26,493 nt of DNA, taken from assembly GCA_900547755.1 (NCBI GenBank), contig URIC01000037.1, positions 1-26,493 of the forward strand, in the 5' to 3' direction. The notes under the pieces are model-generated. The model did not search any database. It was not told the DNA's origin and was given only the letters and a program-made list of their open reading frames with translations. Of this stretch, positions 14,050 through 22,296 are shown piece after piece (position 1 is the stretch's first letter; every line of letters begins with the position of its first letter). The translations under genes were made by a program, and so were the position numbers. Source of the DNA: an uncultured Bacteroidales bacterium. GTDB lineage: Bacteria; Bacteroidota; Bacteroidia; Bacteroidales; Muribaculaceae.

Positions 14050-16674
14050 ATGTTGACAGCAAATGAAATCAGAAACTCTTTCAAAGAGTTCTTCCGAAGC
14101 AAGGGCCACAAAATAGTACCCTCGGCCCCGATGGTCATAAAGGATGACCCCACGCTTATGTTCACCAACGCCGGCATGAACCAGTTCAAGGACATCATTC
14201 TCGGCAACCGCATACCAGAAAATCGCCGCGTTTCCGACTCCCAGAAGTGTCTGCGCGTCAGCGGCAAGCACAACGACCTCGAGGAAGTAGGCCATGACAC
14301 ATATCACCACACCATGTTCGAGATGCTTGGCAACTGGAGCTTCGGCGACTATTTTAAGAAAGAGGCCATAGACTGGGCATGGGAGTATCTTGTAGACGTT
14401 CTGAAATTAAATCCCGGACGCCTGTATGCCACTGTCTTCGAGGGCTATGCACCCGAAGGTCTGGAGCGCGACAACGAGGCCGCCTCTTATTGGGAAAAGC
14501 ACCTTCCACTTGACCACATAATAAACGGCAACCGCCATGACAACTTTTGGGAAATGGGTGATACAGGTCCATGCGGACCATGCTCCGAAATCCACATAGA
14601 CCTACGCAGCGACGAGGAACGTGATGCGGTGCCCGGCGCACAGCTGGTAAACAAGGACCATCCGCAGGTGATTGAAATCTGGAATCTCGTGTTCATGCAA
14701 TACAACCGCAAGGCCGACGGCACTCTTGAACCGCTGCCTGCAAAAGTGATTGACACCGGTATGGGTTTTGAACGCCTCTGCATGGCTCTTCAGGGAAAGA
14801 AATCCAACTACGATACCGATGTCTTCACCCCCCTTATTTCCGAAATCTCGCGCCTCTCCGGCAAAGAATACGGACGGGATGAAAAGACCGACGTGGCCAT
14901 GCGCGTAATAGCCGACCATGTCCGCACAATCGCTTTCTCCATAGCCGACAACCAGCTTCCCTCCAACGCCAAGGCCGGTTACGTAATCCGCCGTATCCTG
15001 CGCCGTGCCGTGCGCTATGCTTACACTTTCCTGGCACAGAAGGAGGCCTTTATGTACCGCCTCATTGATGTGCTGGAGACACAGATGGGTACTTCCTACC
15101 CCGAGCTTACGGCTTCCAAGGAGCTTATAGTCAAGGTAATAAAGGAAGAGGAAGACGCATTTCTGCGCACCCTTGACAAGGGTATCGGTATGCTCGAGAC
15201 CCACATCGAGCAGGCGCGCAAGCAGGGCAAGACACAAATCAGCGGCAAAGACGCTTTCGTGCTTTACGACACATTCGGTTTTCCGCTTGACCTCACCGAG
15301 CTTATTCTCCGCGAAAACGGTATGACCGTCAACATCGAGGAGTTCAACGCCGAGATGCAAAAGCAGAAAGAGCGCGCCCGTGGAGCGGCAGCCAAAGAAG
15401 CCGCCGACTGGGTAGAAGTAAATGCCGGCACAGAAAAATTCGTGGGCTACGACAATACCGAGTGCGAGACCCGTATACTCCGTTACCGCCACATCAAACA
15501 GAAGAATCGCGAGTATTACCAGATAATGCTCTCCGAGACTCCTTTTTACGCTGAAATGGGCGGTCAGGTAGGCGACAAGGGCAAACTCATAGCTTCTGAC
15601 GGCGAAGTGATTGAAGTCTTCGACACCAAGAAGGAGAACAACGTGAACGTACACCTCACAAAGAAGCTCCCCTCCAATCCATCGGACACATTCAAGGCCG
15701 TGATTGACGCTGACGCCCGTATGGCGACTTCCTGCAACCACTCCGCCACACACCTTTTGCACGAGGCGCTGCGTGAAGTACTCGGCACTCATGTGGAGCA
15801 GAAAGGCTCATACGTAAGCCCCGACACCCTCCGTTTCGACTTCTCCCATTTCCAGAAAGTCACTCCCGAAGAGCTGCGCCGGGTCGAACATCTTGTCAAT
15901 GCCCGTATCCGCAAGGCAATGCCCCTGGAGGAAGCCCGCGAGATGCCGATAGCCGACGCTCGCAAGATGGGCGCCATGGCTCTGTTCGGCGAAAAGTATG
16001 GAGATAAGGTGCGCGTGGTAAAATATGGCTCCAGTGTCGAGCTGTGCGGCGGTACACATGTGCCCAACACCGGCAACATCGGTATGCTCCGCATTGTATC
16101 CGAAAGCTCCATCGCTGCCGGCATACGCCGCATCGAGGCTGTCACAGGTGAAGGAGTGGAAAAAATTATCGATGACATCAAGGACACAATGAGCGCAATG
16201 GCCGGAATGCTCGGTAACGCTTCCGACATAAAGACCGCCGTAGAGCGTGCAATCAACGAGAACGCCTCGCTCAAGAAGCAGGTGGACGACTTCTTCAAAG
16301 AACGTGTGCAGTCCGTAATCAAGACCCTTGTGGAGAATGTTCGCGAAGTGAATGGAATCAAGGTTATGGAGCTTATCGGCATACGTATTCCCGAACTGGT
16401 GAAAGACGTGGCATTCGGCATACGCGCGGCCTCGCCTGAACACACTATATTTGTTGCCGCAACAGTCTATGAAGGCAAACCCCTGCTTACCATAGCACTC
16501 TCTGACGACATTGTCAAGGAAGGCTATAACGCCGGCAAGATAATACGTGAAGCCGCCAAGAAAATCAAAGGCGGAGGCGGCGGTCAGCCCTTCTTCGCTC
16601 AGGCCGGCGGCAAAGACTCCGAAGGTCTGTCGGCTGCCCGCGATGCGATTCTTGCGGCGCTTCCCCTGGCCTGA
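14050..16674 (+). CDS. alaS: alanine--tRNA ligase
   Basis: The enzyme charges tRNA-Ala with alanine in the cytoplasm. The class II catalytic core opens the protein (SFKEFFRSKGHKIVPSAPMV and the TYHHTMFEMLGNWSFGDYF segment). It is followed by the tRNA-recognition region, the editing domain and the C-terminal oligomerisation domain. The editing-site metal ligands are all present: His564 and His568 in CNHSATHLLHEAL, Cys666 and His670 in ELCGGTH. The C-terminal glycine-rich KGGGGGQPFFAQAGGK motif is typical. At 874 residues it is full length. ATG 14050 is preceded by no strong ribosome-binding site, as usual in the phylum. Codon choice is strongly C-ending, consistent with high expression. It is monocistronic: own promoter region upstream, clear terminator downstream. 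Confidence 0.98.
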   Translation: MLTANEIRNSFKEFFRSKGHKIVPSAPMVIKDDPTLMFTNAGMNQFKDIILGNRIPENRRVSDSQKCLRVSGKHNDLEEVGHDTYHHTMFEMLGNWSFGDYFKKEAIDWAWEYLVDVLKLNPGRLYATVFEGYAPEGLERDNEAASYWEKHLPLDHIINGNRHDNFWEMGDTGPCGPCSEIHIDLRSDEERDAVPGAQLVNKDHPQVIEIWNLVFMQYNRKADGTLEPLPAKVIDTGMGFERLCMALQGKKSNYDTDVFTPLISEISRLSGKEYGRDEKTDVAMRVIADHVRTIAFSIADNQLPSNAKAGYVIRRILRRAVRYAYTFLAQKEAFMYRLIDVLETQMGTSYPELTASKELIVKVIKEEEDAFLRTLDKGIGMLETHIEQARKQGKTQISGKDAFVLYDTFGFPLDLTELILRENGMTVNIEEFNAEMQKQKERARGAAAKEAADWVEVNAGTEKFVGYDNTECETRILRYRHIKQKNREYYQIMLSETPFYAEMGGQVGDKGKLIASDGEVIEVFDTKKENNVNVHLTKKLPSNPSDTFKAVIDADARMATSCNHSATHLLHEALREVLGTHVEQKGSYVSPDTLRFDFSHFQKVTPEELRRVEHLVNARIRKAMPLEEAREMPIADARKMGAMALFGEKYGDKVRVVKYGSSVELCGGTHVPNTGNIGMLRIVSESSIAAGIRRIEAVTGEGVEKIIDDIKDTMSAMAGMLGNASDIKTAVERAINENASLKKQVDDFFKERVQSVIKTLVENVREVNGIKVMELIGIRIPELVKDVAFGIRAASPEHTIFVAATVYEGKPLLTIALSDDIVKEGYNAGKIIREAAKKIKGGGGGQPFFAQAGGKDSEGLSAARDAILAALPLA

Positions 16675-16698
16675 CCGCAGTTCAAATATATTTTTTCT

Positions 16699-16731
16699 AA
16701 AGGACCGAGTCATTTTTCGCTCGGTCCTTTT
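16699..16731 (+). terminator. intrinsic terminator of alaS
   Basis: An 11-bp perfect stem (AAAGGACCGAG with CTCGGTCCTTT) and a 10-nt loop end in a TTTT run, 24 nt after the alaS stop codon. It is one of the clearest factor-independent terminators in the window. Confidence 0.9.
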
Positions 16732-16751
16732 AAGTATGCAAGAAAAGTTCG

Positions 16752-16783
16752 CTTGCGTAGTTTCAGACAATTTGTTAACTTTG
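16752..16783 (+). promoter_or_regulatory. promoter of the mlaE-like gene and DNA glycosylase gene
   Basis: CTTG (16752-16755), a 20-nt spacer and TAACTTTG (16776-16783) match the Bacteroidetes pattern, with one mismatch in the -33 box. It lies just after the alaS terminator. The leader to the ATG at 16812 would be about 25 nt. Confidence 0.65.
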
Positions 16784-16811
16784 CAAAGATTTTTCCGAAA
16801 TAACATTTCGC

Positions 16812-17561
16812 ATGATTTTAACATCGTCAATTAAGAAATTCGGCCAATACTGCCTGTTCCTTGCCCGGGTGTTCCGTATTCCCGACAAATGGAGCGAGTT
16901 CGGCCGTAACACAATAAATGAAATCAGCAAACTGGGTGTAGACTCCATACCGCTGACCATCATCATATCTATCTTCATAGGTGCCGTCATAACCATTCAG
17001 ATGCAGCTGAATATCATGAGTCCGCTAATCCCGGCTTATTCCGTGGGTCTGGCTACCCGCGAGATTCTGTTGCTTGAGTTTTCCTCGTCTATCCTGTCGC
17101 TGATTCTGGCGGGCAAAGTGGGCAGTAACATAGCCTCCGAAATAGGCACCATGAGGGTTACGGAGCAGATTGACGCCATGGAGATAATGGGCGTAAACTC
17201 GGCGAACTACATTGTCATGCCCAAAATAGTGGGCTTTGTCCTTTTCGTGCCTGTCCTCGTGGTGTTGTCCATGTTCATGGGTCTGTTGGGCGGTTGGGGC
17301 ATAGCCTTCTTCACCGACATGATTAGCGTAGAGAATTACATCTACGGTATTCAGACTATGTTCGAGGAGTGGTATGTGTGGTACGGCATAATAAAGACAT
17401 TCTTCTTTGCCTTCATTATCACAAGCGTTGCGGCATTCTTCGGATATTACGTGAAAGGTGGTGCGTTGGAGGTCGGCAAGGCCAGTACAAACGCCGTCGT
17501 GGTAAGTTCTATTATGATTCTGTTTATGGACGTAGTGCTTACCAAGCTGCTTCTTCAATAA
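16812..17561 (+). CDS. MlaE/YrbE-type ABC transporter permease (lipid transport)
   Basis: This inner-membrane permease belongs to the MCE/Mla lipid-transport family, which moves phospholipids between inner and outer membranes with an ATPase (MlaF) and an MCE protein (MlaD). The 249 residues show an amphipathic N-terminus, a first membrane segment at about 46-64, the conserved coupling region AGKVGSNIASEIGTMRVTEQ followed by IDAMEIMGV (about 100-128), and further membrane segments at about 138-165, 195-212 and 228-248. Family assignment is firm. What is odd is context: the next gene, 18 bp downstream, is a DNA glycosylase, not the ATPase that usually follows the permease. The partner ATPase and MCE genes must be elsewhere, if present. 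It has its own promoter. Confidence 0.92.
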   Translation: MILTSSIKKFGQYCLFLARVFRIPDKWSEFGRNTINEISKLGVDSIPLTIIISIFIGAVITIQMQLNIMSPLIPAYSVGLATREILLLEFSSSILSLILAGKVGSNIASEIGTMRVTEQIDAMEIMGVNSANYIVMPKIVGFVLFVPVLVVLSMFMGLLGGWGIAFFTDMISVENYIYGIQTMFEEWYVWYGIIKTFFFAFIITSVAAFFGYYVKGGALEVGKASTNAVVVSSIMILFMDVVLTKLLLQ

Positions 17562-17579
17562 CGACATAGACACAAATCC

Positions 17580-18164
17580 ATGGACGACGCGCTCATTCCC
17601 GATATCGAGACACATCCGTGGCCTCCCTTTATTCCCGAAGGGGCACGGATATTGATTCTCGGCACCTTCCCTCCACAAGCCAAGCGCTGGTCCATGGACT
17701 TCTATTACCCTAACAGGACCAACGATTTCTGGTACATGATGGGGCTTATATTCTGCGGTGACAAGAATAGTTTACTTGCTCCGGACGGCAAAAAGTTCGA
17801 CATCGAGGCAATAAAAGCCCTGCTCACCGAACACCATATAGCTCTTAACGACACCGGGCGTAAAGTGCGTCGTCTCAAGGGTAATGCTTCGGACAAATTT
17901 CTGGAAATCCTGGAGCCTGTGCCTTTGTATGACTTACTCAAACAGATGCCACAGTGCCGCACTTTGTGTACCACAGGCGAGAAAGCCGCTTCAGTAATTG
18001 CTGAACTCACAAACACACCCGTGCCTAAGAAAGGAGATTGCACCGAGTCTGCCGACGGCCTTACCATCTGGCGTATGCCATCAACCAGCAGGGCTTACCC
18101 GTTGCCACTGGACCGTAAAGCCGCCTTTTACGAAGTCATGTTCCGAAAAGCCGGCATATTATGA
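17580..18164 (+). CDS. uracil-DNA glycosylase superfamily protein
   Basis: This is a probable base-excision repair glycosylase. The UDG-superfamily motif 1 appears as ILILGTFPP (about residues 24-32) and motif 2 as MPSTSRAYP near residues 163-171. Between them lie the aromatic segment FYYPNRTNDFWYMMG and a hydrophobic core strand (RTLCTTGEKAASV). Motif 1 with Gly-Thr-Phe-Pro resembles the Mug and hypoxanthine-DNA glycosylase branches more than Ung, so the damaged base removed could be uracil, hypoxanthine or a mismatch; the sequence alone cannot decide. At 194 residues it is normal for such short members. It follows the MlaE-like gene by 18 bp and probably shares its transcript. The ATG start is unambiguous. 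Confidence 0.82.
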   Translation: MDDALIPDIETHPWPPFIPEGARILILGTFPPQAKRWSMDFYYPNRTNDFWYMMGLIFCGDKNSLLAPDGKKFDIEAIKALLTEHHIALNDTGRKVRRLKGNASDKFLEILEPVPLYDLLKQMPQCRTLCTTGEKAASVIAELTNTPVPKKGDCTESADGLTIWRMPSTSRAYPLPLDRKAAFYEVMFRKAGIL

Positions 18165-18213
18165 ACAGCCGTTTCAATTACATTTCAGCCGTTTGACTTG
18201 ACGGATTCCATAT

Positions 18214-18244
18214 TTTGCCAAATCAATTTATTTGATTAAATTTG
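18214..18244 (+). promoter_or_regulatory. promoter of the L,D-transpeptidase gene
   Basis: TTTG (18214-18217), a 19-nt spacer and TAAATTTG (18237-18244) match the Bacteroidetes -33/-7 consensus at every fixed position. The predicted transcript begins near 18248, about 29 nt before the GTG start codon. Confidence 0.8.
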
Positions 18245-18276
18245 CAAATCCTATTACCTAATTACTTCTGTAAAAA

Positions 18277-19275
18277 GTGAGAACTTCATCTATTGCTCTT
18301 CATATCTTTTGCCTCTTCGTTGCCTTTGCCACATTCTCTTGCCTTGTTGTATCCTGCTCCGGCAATTCCACTACCACCGTCTTGACTTCTGCTGCGGAAG
18401 AACAACCACAAGCAGAGGAATTCCCGGACTCCATGCCTGCCGAGATGGATACTGTCGCAGAAACGCCCAAACCTAAAGAGCTGATTTCTTTTGCCTCGGC
18501 CCAGGAAGCGCTGGACTATATGAGTTCCTCCCCCAACGCCGCCGCATACGCCGAAGGAATACTTCCGCAAATGGCCGAGGACGCGCTCTCTTACGCCACC
18601 AAACTTATAAACAACGAATTTGACAAGTTCCTGATTATAGACAAAGAGCTGATGAGAGTGGGGCTTTTCGACAAATACGGCAGGGAAATACTATCGTATG
18701 GCATAGCCTGCGCCCGCAACTACGGCACCAAGCACAAAAAGGCCGACTCACGCACTCCCGAGGGGTTCTTCAGCGTAGAGGGTATATACAACAGCACCGA
18801 CTGGCTGTTTACCAACGACAACGGCTATACCTCTAAAGTAAAAGGACAGTTCGGCCCCCGTTTTATCCGAATCAAGAATCCTGTCTCTACTCAGATAGGG
18901 CTGCACGGCACTTGTGCGCCCTACAGCATAGGACGCCGCACAAGCCACGGATGTATCCGTGTCACTAACGAGAATATACTTGAACTGGTGAAATATGTAA
19001 CTCCCGGTATGCCGGTCATCATATCTCCAAGCCATCGCGACCAGCAGGTCAACAAGCGTGAGGGCTACAATATAGCCATGATAACCATGGACCCTTACGG
19101 CAAATACGAATCCGCATCTACAAAAACTCAACAAAAATCTTCGGAGAGTAACAAGAATAATATTGAAAAAGAGACCGTTACAACTGAAGAAAAAGCTGTT
19201 CCTGAAGAAGGGGTTGAAATCGAAGAAACTCCCGCCGAGAGTGTGCCGAGCGTTTCAGAAGAGGCTCTTGAATGA
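18277..19275 (+). CDS. L,D-transpeptidase (YkuD domain) lipoprotein
   Basis: The YkuD catalytic motif is complete: His210 in IGLHGT, His224 and Cys226 in SHGCIRVTN. Such enzymes cross-link peptidoglycan or attach proteins to it in the periplasm, using a Cys nucleophile and being resistant to most beta-lactams. The N-terminus (GTG start; the next ATG would lose it) is a signal peptide with a lipobox ending at Cys27 (LVVSC), so the protein is probably a lipoprotein. Residues 28-70 are a low-complexity acidic linker. The catalytic domain spans about 115-252. The last ~55 residues are again rich in Glu, Ser and Thr and probably disordered, a tail not needed for the fold. The gene is monocistronic with its own promoter and is convergent with dprA, 22 bp away. 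The substrate is unknown. Confidence 0.92.
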   Translation: MRTSSIALHIFCLFVAFATFSCLVVSCSGNSTTTVLTSAAEEQPQAEEFPDSMPAEMDTVAETPKPKELISFASAQEALDYMSSSPNAAAYAEGILPQMAEDALSYATKLINNEFDKFLIIDKELMRVGLFDKYGREILSYGIACARNYGTKHKKADSRTPEGFFSVEGIYNSTDWLFTNDNGYTSKVKGQFGPRFIRIKNPVSTQIGLHGTCAPYSIGRRTSHGCIRVTNENILELVKYVTPGMPVIISPSHRDQQVNKREGYNIAMITMDPYGKYESASTKTQQKSSESNKNNIEKETVTTEEKAVPEEGVEIEETPAESVPSVSEEALE

Positions 19276-19297
19276 CCATATGGCCCGGTCAATTCCA

Positions 19298-20419
19298 TCA
19301 GAGGAAATATTTGGCCCCCGGATGGCGCTTCAGAATACCGTCCATGTCCAGCTCTCCAATCGAAGACATCACCTCTTTTGTGCTCAGACCGGTGGTTTTC
19401 ACCATTTTGTCTACCGTCACCGGGTCTGTCTGCGAGCGTAGATAATCGTAGATTACCTTTGTATTTCCGGAATATACATCGAAAAGCGACTCCTGTTGCG
19501 GAAGCGGGTCAGCTTTTTCGTTGGAATATTTCCACCCTGCGCCGATAGCGACATCCTTGGCCGAAGTGGCAAGCACTGCCAATTGACGACTTATCAGGCT
19601 ATTGCAGCCGGCAGAGGCTTCGTCGGTGGCACGTCCGGGCAACGCAAGCACCTCGCGGTCATAGTTGCGTGCATGTGCAGCTGTATTGAGTGCCCCTCCG
19701 CGCAACGGACTTTCGGCTACAAATACAGCGTCACACAGCCCGGCGATTATACGATTGCGTTCCAAAAAATGATTGCGGAAAGGCTGCGCCGCGTGCAAGT
19801 ACTCGGTTATCAACATTCCTCCTTTCCTGACAATCGAGGCAGCAAGTCCCCTATGCTGAGCCGGATAAATCATACTGAGGCCATGGGCCAAGACACCCAC
19901 AGTGGGCATACCGAGCCTAAGCGCCGCCTCATGAGCCGCTTTATCTATACCGTATGCCAGACCACTGACAATAGTGGCAGAGCCGACTCCCTCCCTTATT
20001 TCCTCGATTATCTGTCCGGTGTAAGACTGCCCGTAGGCAGTGCAGCGGCGTGTGCCCACCACCGCAAGCATACGCTCATCGTCCAGATTGCAATTGCCCA
20101 AAGAGAAGAAACATACCGGAGCATCGGCACATTGCTCCAGACGGTAAGGATAATTGTCTTTGTCAAAAATACAATGGACCTGAATGTTATTCTTCTTAAT
20201 ATATCTGAGCTCCTCCTTCGCCTTGGCAAGAGCGGTCTTGCGCTCCTTAAGCACCTCAATCAGCAGGTCTCCCGCATTGGGCAGCTTTTTAGCGTCTTTT
20301 AAATCAAGACGAAAGAACTCGTGCAGGTCCCCCAGATTATCCACAATTTCCAGGGCCGCACGGGCATTCATTCCCTTAATCAAGGAAAAGGCCAGACACT
20401 CTTGCGGGTCGTAACTCAT
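19298..20419 (-). CDS. dprA: DNA-processing protein DprA
   Basis: DprA/Smf binds incoming single-stranded DNA and loads RecA during natural transformation; it is widespread also in species not known to be competent. The Rossmann-like core is clear: AVVGTRRCTAYG (119-130), IVSGLAYGIDKAAHEAAL (150-167), RNRIIAGLCDAVFVAES and the ALPG segment. An N-terminal helical (SAM-like/HhH) region of about 70 residues precedes it. A winged-helix domain follows at the C-terminus (about 315-373, VIYDYLRS to AKYFL). At 373 residues it is full length. Its ATG overlaps the stop of the thioesterase gene (ATGA), so the two are translationally coupled. No other competence gene is in the window. Confidence 0.96.
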   Translation of the reverse strand: MSYDPQECLAFSLIKGMNARAALEIVDNLGDLHEFFRLDLKDAKKLPNAGDLLIEVLKERKTALAKAKEELRYIKKNNIQVHCIFDKDNYPYRLEQCADAPVCFFSLGNCNLDDERMLAVVGTRRCTAYGQSYTGQIIEEIREGVGSATIVSGLAYGIDKAAHEAALRLGMPTVGVLAHGLSMIYPAQHRGLAASIVRKGGMLITEYLHAAQPFRNHFLERNRIIAGLCDAVFVAESPLRGGALNTAAHARNYDREVLALPGRATDEASAGCNSLISRQLAVLATSAKDVAIGAGWKYSNEKADPLPQQESLFDVYSGNTKVIYDYLRSQTDPVTVDKMVKTTGLSTKEVMSSIGELDMDGILKRHPGAKYFL

Positions 20420-20835
20420 TTGAAATAGGGCCCGAAGATATTGCCGAGTTCATTTCCTCGGGAGAGTTTTCCATCTTTAATGGAAACGACAGTGACAGTA
20501 CCCTGCGCGGCATACTCCCCGTTAGGGAAAATAATGTCCTGCTTGAAAATAAAGCGAGGGCCTTTGCGCTCTACCTTGAGACAAGAAATGAACTTGTCTC
20601 CTACTCTCAGGGAATTTTTATATTCGACTTCTATCTTACGCACCACAGGGTCAATACCTCGGCGATGCAGCTCGCCGAAAGACATACCGGCCTCCTGGCA
20701 GAATGTGTGGCGTGTATGCTCCATGTAGTGCAGATAATTGGCATTATTTACAATCTGCTGTGAGTCAAGTTCATAGTCCCGCACTGTCATTTCCATGGCA
20801 AAGCAGTATTTTTTATTGTCTTTGAGTATCGGCAT
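20416..20835 (-). CDS. acyl-CoA thioesterase, 4HBT/YbgC-like hotdog fold
   Basis: The 4-hydroxybenzoyl-CoA thioesterase motif is plain: VRDYELDSQQIVNNANYLHY followed by MEHTRH, with Asp20 and the Asn-Asn-Ala-Asn-Tyr stretch around residues 30-34. Members hydrolyse short to medium acyl-CoA or acyl-ACP thioesters; the true substrate is unknown. The open frame runs back to a TTG at 20898, but that codon lies within a predicted promoter -33 box upstream of the transcription start, so it cannot be used if the promoter is right. ATG 20835 gives 139 residues, the usual length. The gene is followed by dprA with an ATGA overlap, so the two form an operon. Confidence 0.88.
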   Translation of the reverse strand: MPILKDNKKYCFAMEMTVRDYELDSQQIVNNANYLHYMEHTRHTFCQEAGMSFGELHRRGIDPVVRKIEVEYKNSLRVGDKFISCLKVERKGPRFIFKQDIIFPNGEYAAQGTVTVVSIKDGKLSRGNELGNIFGPYFK

Positions 20836-20867
20836 ATCGGTATCGGAATAATATGAGTTATACCTTG

Positions 20868-20899
20868 CAAATTTAGCAATACTTTCGCTGATTTGCAAG
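20868..20899 (-). promoter_or_regulatory. promoter of the thioesterase-dprA operon
   Basis: On the minus strand CTTG (20899-20896), a 20-nt spacer and TAAATTTG (20875-20868) fit the Bacteroidetes promoter pattern, with one mismatch in the -33 box. The leader to ATG 20835 would be about 28 nt. Its -33 box sits only six bases beyond the malic enzyme stop. Confidence 0.68.
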
Positions 20900-20904
20900 A
20901 GGCA

Positions 20905-22257
20905 TTATTGCTTCATGGCAATATCGTTCATAACAGAGTGGCGCATGGTACGCAGGATTTCCGAAAATTCGGTATCTTCTTCTCTTATCATCTTACATAG
21001 GCGGTCGGCATAAATGTCCAAATCAGGGATACTGTGACGTGCCGCACCGCTTCTCATGGCTGCCTCGGCCACCGCTTTTGCCACTGCCGGCAGCAAACGT
21101 CTGTCGAAAGGCGAGGGCAGAATATATTCCCTGCCATATTCCATAGGACCGTCATTCTGGTATGCCTTGACAACATCTTCAGGTACCGGTTCCCTGGCGA
21201 GCGCAGCTATGGCATAGACAGCGGCTTCCTTCATCTCTTTGTTTATGCGACAGGCATGGCAGTCCAACGCTCCCCTGAAAAGGTACGGGAAGCATAGTAC
21301 ATTGTTAATCTGGTTAGGATAATCGCTACGGCCGGTGGCAAGAATAAGGTCCTTTCGGGCGCGGTGTGCCTCTTCATAGGAAATTTCGGGGTCTGGATTA
21401 GCCAACGCAAAGACTATTGGCCGGGGAGCCATGGACCGCACCATCTCAACTGTCAGGGTGTCTTTGACCGATAAGCCGAGAAATATGTCCGCGCCCTGTA
21501 CCGCCTCCTTAAGAGTGTGGACATCCTTTGATGTCGCAAACAAGCGTTTGCGGGCACTCAGATTCTCGCGGTCCTGACGTATAGCTCCTCTGGAGTCGCA
21601 CATCACTATATTTTCCCGTTTGACACCGAGGCTGACAAGCATTTCCGTGCAAGCCATCGCGGCTGCTCCCGCACCGTTGACGACCATTGACACCTCTCCT
21701 ATTCTCTTGCCTTGCAGTTCTATGGCATTCACCATTCCGGCAGCCACCACAATGGCGGTCCCGTGCTGGTCATCGTGCATTACCGGGATGTCACATTCTT
21801 CCTGCAAACGCCGCTCTATCTCAAAACATTCAGGTGCCTTTATATCCTCAAGATTAATACCGCCGAATGTAGGAGCGATAGCCTTTACGGCAGCCACAAC
21901 GGCATCTACATCGCTCATATCCAACTCAATGTCCATGGCATTTACACCGGCAAAGATTTTGAAAAGCAAAGCCTTGCCCTCCATAACCGGTTTGGAAGCA
22001 AGCGCACCGATATTGCCAAGACCGAGAACGGCAGTGCCATTACTTATTACCGCTACCAGATTTCCCTTGCCTGTATAATGCCAGGCCATATCGGGATTGC
22101 CGTGTATGGCTTCGCACGGATAGGCCACACCCGGCGAATAGGCAAGACTCAGGTCCCGCTGTGTGCGGTATGGCTTGGTAGGTACAATTTCAATCTTTCC
22201 GGGAAAAGGAAACTCGTGGTAATACAAAGCCTCCTTGGCTGTGATATGTTTTCTCAT
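20905..22257 (-). CDS. malic enzyme, short form (oxaloacetate-decarboxylating malate dehydrogenase)
   Basis: The enzyme decarboxylates malate to pyruvate with reduction of NAD(P)+. The malic N-terminal domain shows YRTQRDLSLAYSPGVAYPCE and the catalytic lysine region GKALLFKIFAGVNA. Metal and substrate contacts follow in FGGINLEDIKAPECFEIE and MHDDQHGTAIV. The Rossmann domain has VVNGAGAAAMACTEML. The malic domains are complete, but the chain stops at 450 residues with a TAA. Many bacterial enzymes with this N-terminus (MaeB type, about 750-770 residues) carry an additional phosphotransacetylase-like domain, which is missing here with no trace in the 70 bp downstream. NADP versus NAD preference cannot be read safely. 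The gene follows the S8 protease gene after a hairpin, and no separate promoter was found. Confidence 0.93.
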   Translation of the reverse strand: MRKHITAKEALYYHEFPFPGKIEIVPTKPYRTQRDLSLAYSPGVAYPCEAIHGNPDMAWHYTGKGNLVAVISNGTAVLGLGNIGALASKPVMEGKALLFKIFAGVNAMDIELDMSDVDAVVAAVKAIAPTFGGINLEDIKAPECFEIERRLQEECDIPVMHDDQHGTAIVVAAGMVNAIELQGKRIGEVSMVVNGAGAAAMACTEMLVSLGVKRENIVMCDSRGAIRQDRENLSARKRLFATSKDVHTLKEAVQGADIFLGLSVKDTLTVEMVRSMAPRPIVFALANPDPEISYEEAHRARKDLILATGRSDYPNQINNVLCFPYLFRGALDCHACRINKEMKEAAVYAIAALAREPVPEDVVKAYQNDGPMEYGREYILPSPFDRRLLPAVAKAVAEAAMRSGAARHSIPDLDIYADRLCKMIREEDTEFSEILRTMRHSVMNDIAMKQ

Positions 22258-22296
22258 AGAAGTATGTCTGCAAAATTTCTATTTCAACAAACACAC

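Noticed and set aside
14602..15792. Open frame of 396 codons on the minus strand inside alaS
   Set aside because: It is fully within a complete alanyl-tRNA synthetase gene, whose C-ending codons leave few antisense stops. No domain or promoter is seen.
15808..16830. Open frame of 340 codons on the minus strand across the end of alaS
   Set aside because: It reads through the alaS terminator and mlaE promoter region and has no family resemblance, so it is an antisense shadow.
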